Positions 1 to 6,335 of a stretch of 6,335 nucleotides of DNA are shown piece by piece. How positions within the stretch are numbered: the first letter of the stretch is position 1; every line of letters begins with the position of its first letter. The position numbers and the translations under genes are program-made. The notes beneath the pieces were generated by a model, which was not told the origin of the DNA, did no database searches, and worked only from the letters and a program-made list of their open reading frames with translations. The DNA is from Lysobacterales bacterium (GTDB taxonomy: Bacteria; Pseudomonadota; Gammaproteobacteria; Xanthomonadales; Rhodanobacteraceae). The stretch lies in the NCBI GenBank assembly GCA_013298265.1, contig JAAFHE010000248.1:1-6335 (forward strand), read 5' to 3'.

Positions 1-42
1 CGTTGCGCGACGGTGGGGACAATGGCCGGACCAACCGCCGCT

Positions 43-71
43 AAAAAAATGGCCCCGGAATGCGGGGCCAT
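43..71 (-). terminator. Intrinsic terminator of the 66-residue gene
   Basis: On the - strand a perfect 9-bp stem (63-71 with 49-57, ATGGCCCCG/CGGGGCCAT) with a 5-nt loop is followed directly by a run of seven T (complement of 43-49). It lies 38 bases past the stop codon of the small - strand gene at 110-310. This is a canonical Rho-independent terminator, and its direction is set by the T run. The 42 bases to its left (1-42) show nothing that I can name. Confidence 0.9.
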
Positions 72-109
72 GCAAGTCCGCGCGGGTCGGCGCGGAGGAG
101 AGAGGCGGT

Positions 110-310
110 TCAGGCGCTGAGGCGGCCCAGCGCTTCATTGAGGCGGGCAATGCGTGAGGCCAGCGGGGCAATGAGCGGTTCTGCTTCGCTGGAGGTCTTC
201 TGGCAGCGGATGCTGGCAATCGCGAGCTCGAGCTTGCCCTTCTCGATCAGCAGGTCCACGCGCATGAACAGCGGATTGACCTGAATCATCGGATCTATGG
301 CGGCGTTCAT
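110..310 (-). CDS. Small protein of unknown function (66 aa), sigma-54 promoter upstream
   Basis: I do not recognise the family. The start at 310 (MNAAIDPMIQV...) is chosen because a strong Shine-Dalgarno stretch, GGGGGGAA (318-325), ends 7 bases before it; a TTG 11 codons further upstream has no such support and lies next to the predicted transcription start. The protein has no signal peptide or membrane segment. Residues 14-35 (LFMRVDLLIEKGKLELAIASIR) and about 40-65 (ending in SRIARLNEALGRLSA) look like two amphipathic helices separated by a short polar linker, with one cysteine (C36). Codon use is GC-rich at third positions, as in the neighbouring genes. The gene is a complete monocistron: a -24/-12 promoter at 352-369, a leader of about 32 nt, and its own terminator at 43-71. 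That arrangement makes a real gene likely. A helical, protein-binding role would be a guess. Confidence 0.8.
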   Translation of the reverse strand: MNAAIDPMIQVNPLFMRVDLLIEKGKLELAIASIRCQKTSSEAEPLIAPLASRIARLNEALGRLSA

Positions 311-317
311 GGCGGCG

Positions 318-325
318 TTCCCCCC
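318..325 (-). promoter_or_regulatory. Ribosome binding site of the 66-residue gene
   Basis: GGGGGGAA on the - strand, 7 bases before the ATG at 308-310. It decides the start codon in favour of MNAAID rather than the upstream TTG. Confidence 0.7.
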
Positions 326-351
326 GAATGGGTTAGTTAGCAAGTTTTGTG

Positions 352-369
352 ATGCAGTTCGCGTGCCAG
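352..369 (-). promoter_or_regulatory. Sigma-54 (-24/-12) promoter P2 for the 66-residue gene
   Basis: The - strand reads CTGGCACGCGAACTGCAT. The GG (-24) and GC (-12) dinucleotides are separated by exactly 10 bases, and the TGGCACG and TGCA blocks match the RpoN consensus TGGCACG-N4-TTGCW with one mismatch (C for the first T of TT). Transcription would start near 341-343, giving a leader of about 32 nt that contains the Shine-Dalgarno of the 110-310 gene. Sigma-54 promoters need an AAA+ activator bound upstream. The inverted repeat CGAAC-AC-GTTCG at 449-460 is centred about 112 bases upstream of the start, a usual enhancer distance, but its role is only inferred. Confidence 0.72.
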
Positions 370-529
370 TCGCGGCGATTTGCGCTGTTCGTCACAGTTG
401 ACGCGTTTTTTCCGCCAGGTGACGGCGAGGGTCGCATCCTGACGTGGCCGAACACGTTCGTTCGCACACGCATAGTTCGATCGGCTTCACGGTTTGCTAA
501 TGCGGCACACGGATATTCTTCAGCAGTCC
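370..529. other. Non-coding spacer upstream of P2
   Basis: There is no credible gene here. It holds the region where an activator of promoter P2 would bind. Two small inverted repeats are visible: CGTCA-CAGT-TGACG at 390-403 (about -54 from the P2 start) and CGAAC-AC-GTTCG at 449-460 (about -112). Neither matches an activator site that I can name. Confidence 0.4.
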
Positions 530-573
530 AAAAAAGAAAAACGCCGCAGCTGCTTGCGCAATCTGCGGCGTTT
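530..573 (-). terminator. Intrinsic terminator of the candidate small RNA
   Basis: On the - strand an 11-bp perfect stem (573-563 with 549-539, AAACGCCGCAG/CTGCGGCGTTT) with a 13-nt loop leads into TTTTTCTTTTTT (541-530). It ends the RNA predicted to start near 786 and lies 220 bases before the start codon of the 66-residue gene, so it separates the two units. The long U-rich tail is of the kind that Hfq binds. On the + strand the same stem is followed only by TTTACC, so it would be a poor terminator in that direction. Confidence 0.85.
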
Positions 574-786
574 ACCGGTTACTGGCGCCCGGCACACGGT
601 CCTCTTGGATTCCCCCTGTTCCTAAGACCGCCGGGCGCCAGCCTCTAAATCCTGGGCAAGAAGACTTGCCTGAGCTAGATGCCTCGCCGCAGCTGTCTTT
701 GGTGCGTCCTCCCACCGACGCAGAGCCGGCCCCTGAATTCCGACTATCGACGTGCTCGCAAACGCCGCGCGTCGGTGGGAGTGCGT
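530..786 (-). ncRNA. Candidate sigma-54-dependent structured small RNA (about 257 nt)
   Basis: No credible protein gene lies here, yet the - strand has a promoter, a series of stems and a terminator in order. From the predicted start (about 785/786): SL1 is a 13-bp perfect stem, 781-769 with 721-709 (CTCCCACCGACGC/GCGTCGGTGGGAG), enclosing 47 nt and starting only about 5 nt from the 5' end. SL2 is a 6-bp stem with a UCUU loop, 670-665 with 660-655 (GGCAAG/CTTGCC). SL3 is a 12-bp perfect stem, 641-630 with 593-582 (CTGGCGCCCGGC/GCCGGGCGCCAG), topped by a further imperfect stem and a purine-rich loop with AACAGGGGGAAU. SL4 is the terminator. I compared it by eye with tmRNA, RNase P RNA, 4.5S RNA and 6S RNA of E. 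coli and saw no match. Sigma-54-driven small RNAs known elsewhere (Qrr, GlmY/GlmZ, CrcZ) are precedents for the architecture only, as I see no shared sequence with them. A long leader attenuator of the 110-310 gene is the alternative, but that gene has its own promoter. Confidence 0.68.
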
Positions 787-794
787 GAACGGTA

Positions 795-812
795 ATGCAG
801 GGGGCGTGCCAA
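795..812 (-). promoter_or_regulatory. Sigma-54 (-24/-12) promoter P1 for the candidate small RNA
   Basis: The - strand reads TTGGCACGCCCCCTGCAT, with GG and GC separated by exactly 10 bases and the same match to the RpoN consensus as promoter P2. With the -12 C at 797 the start falls at about 785-786, only about five bases before the first stem of the RNA. The two promoters share TGGCACGC-NNN-CTGCAT-Y-AC, which is more than the consensus requires. Confidence 0.75.
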
Positions 813-815
813 CCG

Positions 816-831
816 CGTGTCGACTGACACG
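816..831. promoter_or_regulatory. Inverted repeat beside promoter P1 (possible operator)
   Basis: CGTGTC-GACT-GACACG is a perfect 6-bp inverted repeat with a 4-nt spacer, lying directly upstream of the -24 element of P1 (centre about -38). It is too close for a classical sigma-54 enhancer, so it could be a repressor site or the near half of a larger activator array. A further TGTC occurs at 834-837. The assignment is inference from symmetry and position. Confidence 0.35.
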
Positions 832-900
832 GCTGTCGCCGCGAAAGTCATCGGGTCGGCATCTTGCGGCGGCAGCAGAAGGGGTTTAAGAAATCCGGGC

Positions 901-906
901 TAGAAT
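901..906 (+). promoter_or_regulatory. Likely -10 element of the mnmG promoter
   Basis: TAGAAT lies 33 bases before the mnmG start codon, and the same CTAGAAT string occurs upstream of tex (3753-3759). No good -35 is seen at the usual spacing, so this is a partial assignment. The predicted start near 913 gives a leader of about 27 nt. Confidence 0.45.
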
Positions 907-939
907 TCGCGCCGTTTCCGCGTTCAGTGCCGGTCTGCC

Positions 940-2814
940 ATGGATTACCCGCGTACCTTCGATGTCATCGTGATTGGCGGCGGCCATGCCGGCACCGAAG
1001 CCGCACTCGCGTCCGCGCGCTGCGGCGCACAGACCCTGCTGCTGAGCCACAACATCGAAACTGTCGGGCAGATGAGCTGCAACCCGGCGATCGGCGGTAT
1101 CGGCAAGGGGCACCTGGTGCGCGAAGTCGATGCGCTAGGTGGTGCTATGGCCCGTGCGGCGGACCAGGCCGGCATCCACTGGCGCGTGCTGAATGCCTCC
1201 AAGGGCGCCGCCGTGCGCGCGACCCGCTGCCAGGCCGATCGCGCGCTGTACAAGGCGGCCATTCGCCGCATGGTCGAGAGCCAGCCCAACCTGAGCCTGT
1301 TCCAGCAGGCCGTCGACGACCTGATCCTCGTCGGCGATCGCGTCGGCGGCGTCGTCACCCAGATGGGTCTGCGCTTTCGTGCCGGTGCGGTGGTGCTGAC
1401 CGCTGGCACCTTTCTGGCGGGCAAGATCCATATCGGTTTCGCCAACTACGCCGGCGGTCGCGCCGGCGATCCGCCGGCCGCGACGCTGGCCTCCCGCCTG
1501 CGGGAACTCACGCTCGGCGCGGACCGGCTCAAGACTGGGACGCCGCCCCGTATCGACGGGCGCAGCATCGACTACCGCGAACTCCAGCCGCAGCCGGGCG
1601 ACGACCCGATGCCGGTGATGTCCTTTCTGGGCCATGCCGCGGAGCATCCGCGCCAGCTGCCGTGCTGGATCACCCATACCAGCGAACGTACGCACGACAT
1701 CATCCGCGCGGCGCTGGATCGTTCGCCGCTGTACACCGGCAAGATCGAAGGCGTCGGCCCGCGCTACTGTCCGTCGATCGAAGACAAGGTCGTGCGCTTT
1801 GCCGACAAGAATTCGCACCAGATCTTCATCGAGCCGGAAGGCCTCGACACGGTGGAAATCTATCCGAATGGAATTTCAACCTCGCTGCCGTTCGACGTGC
1901 AGCTAGAGCTTGTGCGCTCGATCAAGGGATTCGAGCAGGCGCACATAACGCGCCCCGGCTACGCGATCGAATACGACTATTTCGATCCGCGCGGGCTCGA
2001 CGCATCGCTGCAGACCAAGGCCATCGCCGGCCTGTTCTTCGCCGGCCAGATCAACGGCACGACGGGCTATGAAGAAGCTGCCGCGCAGGGTCTGCTCGCC
2101 GGGCTCAACGCCGCGCGCGCAACGCAGGGCAAGCCGGCATGGACGCCGCGCCGCGACGAGGCCTATCTCGGCGTTCTCGTCGACGATCTGATCACCAACG
2201 GTACGACCGAGCCCTACCGCATGTTCACCTCGCGTGCGGAATACCGCCTGCAACTGCGCGAGGACAATGCCGACCTGCGCCTGACCGAGCAGGGCTTCGC
2301 GCTGGGTTGCGTCGACCAGTCACGCTATGACGCGTTTCGCATCAAGCGTGAGGCGATCGCGACGGAAACCGCGCGTCTCGGCGCGATCTGGGCTGCACCC
2401 GGCAACGCGATCGGGCGCGCCCTGGAAAGTACCCTGGGGGTGAGCCTCACGCGTGAAGCCAGCGCCCTGGACCTCCTGCGCCGGCCGGAACTGGATTACG
2501 CCAGCATCGTTCGTGTCGAGGGCATCGGCCCGGCGACCGCGGATGCGCGTGTAGCCGAGCAGGTCGAGATCGGCATCAAGTACGCGGGCTATCTCGATCG
2601 GCAGCGCGATGAGATCGAGCGCCAGCGCCGCCACGAAGACACCGCCATTCCGGCCGCGTTCGACTACGCGGCGGTATCCGGGTTATCGGCAGAAGTCGCG
2701 CAGAAACTGATCCACGCGAAGCCGCAGACGGTCGGCCAAGCGGGGCGCATCGCCGGCGTGACACCCGCGGCGATTTCCCTGTTGCTCGTGCATCTGAAGC
2801 GACGCGCGGCGTAA
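940..2814 (+). CDS. mnmG: tRNA uridine-5-carboxymethylaminomethyl modification enzyme MnmG (GidA), 624 aa
   Basis: MnmG is the FAD-dependent partner of the GTPase MnmE. In the cytoplasm the complex adds the (carboxymethyl)aminomethyl group to C5 of the wobble uridine of certain tRNAs, using methylene-tetrahydrofolate and NADH. The FAD-binding Rossmann motif is at residues 13-18 (GGGHAG). SCNPAIGG follows, with its conserved cysteine at residue 47, and the family signature [15 protein letters not shown] at 273-287 carries the conserved cysteine 277. Both cysteine positions equal the E. coli numbering. The second signature, [12 protein letters not shown], starts at residue 368. The C-terminal helical region that contacts MnmE and tRNA is complete (about 550-624). 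Length fits the family (629 in E. coli). The start is set by the usual N-terminus just before DVIVIGGG; the Shine-Dalgarno is weak. It is not followed by rsmG or parAB, unlike many bacteria, and stands alone here, divergent from the small-RNA candidate and convergent with ompW. Confidence 0.97.
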   Translation: MDYPRTFDVIVIGGGHAGTEAALASARCGAQTLLLSHNIETVGQMSCNPAIGGIGKGHLVREVDALGGAMARAADQAGIHWRVLNASKGAAVRATRCQADRALYKAAIRRMVESQPNLSLFQQAVDDLILVGDRVGGVVTQMGLRFRAGAVVLTAGTFLAGKIHIGFANYAGGRAGDPPAATLASRLRELTLGADRLKTGTPPRIDGRSIDYRELQPQPGDDPMPVMSFLGHAAEHPRQLPCWITHTSERTHDIIRAALDRSPLYTGKIEGVGPRYCPSIEDKVVRFADKNSHQIFIEPEGLDTVEIYPNGISTSLPFDVQLELVRSIKGFEQAHITRPGYAIEYDYFDPRGLDASLQTKAIAGLFFAGQINGTTGYEEAAAQGLLAGLNAARATQGKPAWTPRRDEAYLGVLVDDLITNGTTEPYRMFTSRAEYRLQLREDNADLRLTEQGFALGCVDQSRYDAFRIKREAIATETARLGAIWAAPGNAIGRALESTLGVSLTREASALDLLRRPELDYASIVRVEGIGPATADARVAEQVEIGIKYAGYLDRQRDEIERQRRHEDTAIPAAFDYAAVSGLSAEVAQKLIHAKPQTVGQAGRIAGVTPAAISLLLVHLKRRAA

Positions 2815-2846
2815 GGCATCGGCGTCGCATGCTTCGGCGGCGTCAT

Positions 2847-2881
2847 CCGTGCGGCGTTTCTGCAGAGAACCCGCCGCACGG
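2847..2881 (+). terminator. Strong hairpin after mnmG (possible terminator, no U-tract)
   Basis: A 10-bp perfect stem (2847-2856 CCGTGCGGCG with 2872-2881 CGCCGCACGG) contains a second 4-bp stem, TTCT/AGAA (2858-2861 with 2866-2869), and a GCAG loop. It begins 32 bases past the mnmG stop codon. No T run follows, so it may protect or end the mnmG transcript in a non-canonical way. Confidence 0.4.
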
Positions 2882-2902
2882 CGGGATGTGCAAGCTGCTA
2901 GT

Positions 2903-3018
2903 GCGATCCGGAACGGATCGCCCGAGAGTCGATCGCGTAAGCGATTGATTCTCGGAGAACGTGCGCGAGCTCTGCTTGCGCCGTTCGATTGAGAAAGGAG
3001 TTTCTGCTCCTTTCTCAA
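2903..3018 (+). other. Train of four abutting hairpins between mnmG and ompW
   Basis: Nearly every base of this stretch pairs locally. Hairpin B: 2903-2910/2914-2921, 8 bp, GAA loop. Hairpin C: 2922-2936/2941-2955, 15 bp with a GTAA (GNRA-type) tetraloop. Hairpin D: 2957-2970/2974-2986, 13 bp with one bulged T at 2962. Hairpin E: 2989-3000/3007-3018, 12 bp with a 6-nt loop. Gaps between them are 0, 1 and 2 bases. C has two G-T pairs (2928/2949 and 2931/2946) and D has one (2967/2977). These are wobble pairs in a + strand RNA but A/C mismatches on the - strand, which points to a + strand transcript, either the mnmG 3' end or a separate RNA. I see no promoter of its own. Confidence 0.5.
2989..3018. 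terminator. Possible bidirectional terminator hairpin between convergent mnmG and ompW
   Basis: TTGAGAAAGGAG/CTCCTTTCTCAA forms a 12-bp perfect stem with a 6-nt loop, starting 7 bases past the ompW stop codon and closing the hairpin train read from mnmG. There is no T run on either strand outside the stem, so termination activity is inferred from its position between convergent genes. Confidence 0.45.
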
Positions 3019-3025
3019 CAACCTG

Positions 3026-3640
3026 CTAGAAGCGATAACCCAGCGAGACCCCGTAGGCCAGGGGGTCGATATTCACGGTGCCTACACTGACGCCGTTGAC
3101 GCGCGCTTTGGTATCGATGTCCATCCAGCGCAGGTCGACCGACACCAGCCAGCGCTCGTCGATCGCGAAATCCAGCCCCGCGTGCGCTGCGGCTCCCCAG
3201 GACTTGTCGAGCGTCAGCTGCGTAGCGGCAAGCGGTCCGCGCTCGTGAACATCGAAGAATGCCGTGTAGTTGAGGCCGACGCCGACGAACGGCGAGACGC
3301 GACCGTCCGGATTGAAGTGATACAGCACCGACAATGTCGGGGGCAGATGCGAAACCTCGGCAGCACTGGCGCCGTTGAGTCGCACCTCGTGCTTGAACGG
3401 TGTGGCGGCCAGCAGTTCGATGCCCCAGTTCGGCGTGAGGAGACGCTCGATCTGGAAGGTCGGGCCCCAGTCTCCCGACACGTCGGCGCGCAGCGTGCCG
3501 CCGGCAAGCGTGCCGTTGTTCGATCGCGGTTCGACCTGATGCACACCGACCTTGAATGTCCAGTCTTCGGCGTTTGCGCTCGTGCCGCCCAGGAGCGAAA
3601 CGGCGAGCAGTGCGAGTGTTGCAGTAACTCGGGTATTCAT
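3026..3640 (-). CDS. ompW: OmpW-family outer-membrane beta-barrel protein (204 aa precursor)
   Basis: OmpW and its Pseudomonas homologue OprG are eight-stranded outer-membrane barrels that let small hydrophobic compounds pass. The precursor starts with a clear signal peptide, a basic N-terminus and hydrophobic core ending in TSANA, with likely cleavage after residue 24 before EDW, leaving about 180 residues. Typical family segments follow: WGIELLAATPFKHEV, LPPTLSVLYHFNPDGRVSPF, VGVGLNYTAFFD. The chain ends in YGVSLGYRF, with the terminal aromatic residue used for barrel assembly. The start at 3640 is preceded by AAGGTG at 3649-3654, 8 bases away. A further in-frame ATG at 3742 would add 34 residues ahead of the signal peptide and run through the FNR box, so it is rejected. 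The gene is divergent from tex and probably controlled by an FNR/ANR-type regulator. The exact substrate cannot be read from sequence. Confidence 0.93.
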   Translation of the reverse strand: MNTRVTATLALLAVSLLGGTSANAEDWTFKVGVHQVEPRSNNGTLAGGTLRADVSGDWGPTFQIERLLTPNWGIELLAATPFKHEVRLNGASAAEVSHLPPTLSVLYHFNPDGRVSPFVGVGLNYTAFFDVHERGPLAATQLTLDKSWGAAAHAGLDFAIDERWLVSVDLRWMDIDTKARVNGVSVGTVNIDPLAYGVSLGYRF

Positions 3641-3675
3641 CGTGATTACACCTTGCAGTTGGCGGATGTGCGTAT

Positions 3676-3688
3676 CGTCGCAGCGACG
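3676..3688. promoter_or_regulatory. Palindrome in the ompW leader/promoter
   Basis: CGTCGC-A-GCGACG is a 6-bp inverted repeat around a single base, between the FNR box and the ompW start codon, overlapping where the -10 region would be. It could be an operator; no named regulator fits. Confidence 0.25.
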
Positions 3689-3701
3689 CACGATGTGGCT
3701 C

Positions 3702-3715
3702 TTGATCTTTGTCAA
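3702..3715 (-). promoter_or_regulatory. FNR/ANR box upstream of ompW
   Basis: The - strand reads TTGAC-AAAG-ATCAA, one mismatch from the FNR/ANR consensus TTGAT-N4-ATCAA. Its centre is 68 bases upstream of the ompW start codon. If it acts at -41.5 like a class II activator site, transcription begins near 3667, leaving a leader of about 27 nt with the Shine-Dalgarno inside it. E. coli ompW and Pseudomonas oprG are known to respond to FNR/ANR, which supports the reading. The site is also about 57 bases upstream of the likely tex start. Confidence 0.65.
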
Positions 3716-3753
3716 ATCGCCGGCGCGCAGGCGCAAATGCATGCGTCAGGCAC

Positions 3754-3759
3754 TAGAAT
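3754..3759 (+). promoter_or_regulatory. Likely -10 element of the tex promoter
   Basis: TAGAAT in the context CACTAGAATGC resembles the mnmG -10 region (CTAGAAT at 900-906). The expected start near 3766 gives a leader of about 54 nt. A clear -35 box is not seen at 16-18 bases. Confidence 0.4.
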
Positions 3760-3819
3760 GCCCGCCCCAGCGCCCTCGACCGACGGGACGCTGCTGTTCA
3801 GCCAGGAAGATCAGGTTTC

Positions 3820-6159
<2,340 letters not shown>

Positions 6160-6317
6160 TAAGGTGCCCCGGACGCGGCGAATCCGTCATCGGTTCGCCG
6201 CGAAACGCACCGCCGCGATCGCGTAGTCGTCCGTGACAAATGCCCGCGATTTTGCCCAGACCAGCCGGCCGGCGCGCAGTGTGCGCTGCCGGCCGGACGC
6301 AACGATGAGTGAATCCC
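6160..6317. other. Intergenic region after tex with two hairpins
   Basis: There is no credible gene. Hairpin one pairs 6174-6182 with 6194-6202 (CGCGGCGAA/TTCGCCGCG, 9 bp, 11-nt loop), starting 14 bases after the tex stop codon; it has no T run and could stabilise or end the tex mRNA. Hairpin two pairs 6265-6273 with 6288-6296 (CCGGCCGGC/GCCGGCCGG), continuing after one bulged base into GCGCA/TGCGC (6274-6278 with 6282-6286) with a 3-nt loop. It is very stable and again has no U-tract. Confidence 0.45.
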
Positions 6318-6335
6318 ATGCGTTTTGAAAAAAAA
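6318..6335 (+). CDS. Possible 5' end of a further gene (6 codons, MRFEKK)
   Basis: ATG CGT TTT GAA AAA AAA runs off the right edge in an open frame. The upstream ATG at 6304 stops after seven codons. No good Shine-Dalgarno is visible, and only six codons can be read, so the product is unknown and the call is weak. Confidence 0.25.

Noticed and set aside
349..648. 99-codon open frame on the + strand left of mnmG
   Set aside because: It runs antisense through promoter P2, the terminator stem and SL3 of the candidate RNA, has no ribosome binding site, and its composition is not protein-like.
530..786. Reading the structured region as 6S RNA, tmRNA, RNase P RNA or 4.5S RNA
   Set aside because: None of the conserved sequences of these RNAs that I know from E. 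coli could be found on either strand; a covariance search would be needed to exclude a distant 6S form.
816..837. TGTC/GACA elements as GlrR or PilR sites upstream of P1
   Set aside because: The GlrR site TGTC-N10-GACA is not met (the spacer here is 4), and the regular tandem TGTC array of PilR sites is absent.
1401..1418. Sigma-54-like TGGCAC...GGCG inside mnmG
   Set aside because: GG-N10-GC spacing is present, but the -12 block lacks TTGC and the sequence is fixed by the coding of AGTFLAG; most likely chance.
864..2072. 402-codon open frame overlapping mnmG in another + frame
   Set aside because: Arg/Pro-rich translation typical of a shifted frame in GC-rich DNA; mnmG in the correct frame explains the region fully.
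2937..2940. GTAA in hairpin C as a sign of a REP element
   Set aside because: In REP elements the GTAG-type tetranucleotide lies outside the hairpin as a 5' flank; here it is the loop, and no second copy of the element is visible in the window.

Overview
The window is GC-rich DNA from what is most likely a gammaproteobacterium of the Xanthomonadales. That placement is an inference from three things: the MnmG sequence style, an mnmG that is not followed by rsmG/parAB, and high third-position GC in all genes. Three full-length protein genes of recognised families are present: mnmG (tRNA modification, + strand, 940-2814), an ompW-family outer-membrane porin (- strand, 3026-3640) and tex (S1-domain nucleic-acid-binding protein, + strand, 3820-6159). 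An unrecognised 66-residue gene lies on the - strand at 110-310. A possible first six codons of another gene touch the right edge.

The most interesting part is the left 900 bases, all on the - strand. It holds two very similar sigma-54 (-24/-12) promoters, each with the exact GG-N10-GC spacing. One (795-812) sits immediately upstream of a roughly 257-nt stretch with no credible ORF. That stretch contains three strong stem-loops and ends in an intrinsic terminator with a T-rich tail (530-573), which is the layout of a sigma-54-dependent small RNA gene. The other (352-369) sits 42 bases upstream of the 66-residue gene, which has its own Shine-Dalgarno sequence and its own terminator (43-71). 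The region therefore reads as two adjacent, separately terminated transcription units with the same promoter class: one RNA, one small protein. I do not recognise either product.

mnmG runs divergently from the RNA gene. Its 3' end converges on ompW, and the 210-bp gap between them contains a train of hairpins, four of them packed almost end to end (2903-3018). Their G-U pairs favour a + strand RNA. ompW and tex are divergent and share a 179-bp promoter region. That region carries a near-perfect FNR/ANR box (3702-3715), placed as expected for oxygen-responsive control of ompW. tex has the full domain set but contains a 60-bp patch of about 28% GC with codons unlike the rest of the gene. The 158 bases after tex hold two strong hairpins without a U-tract.
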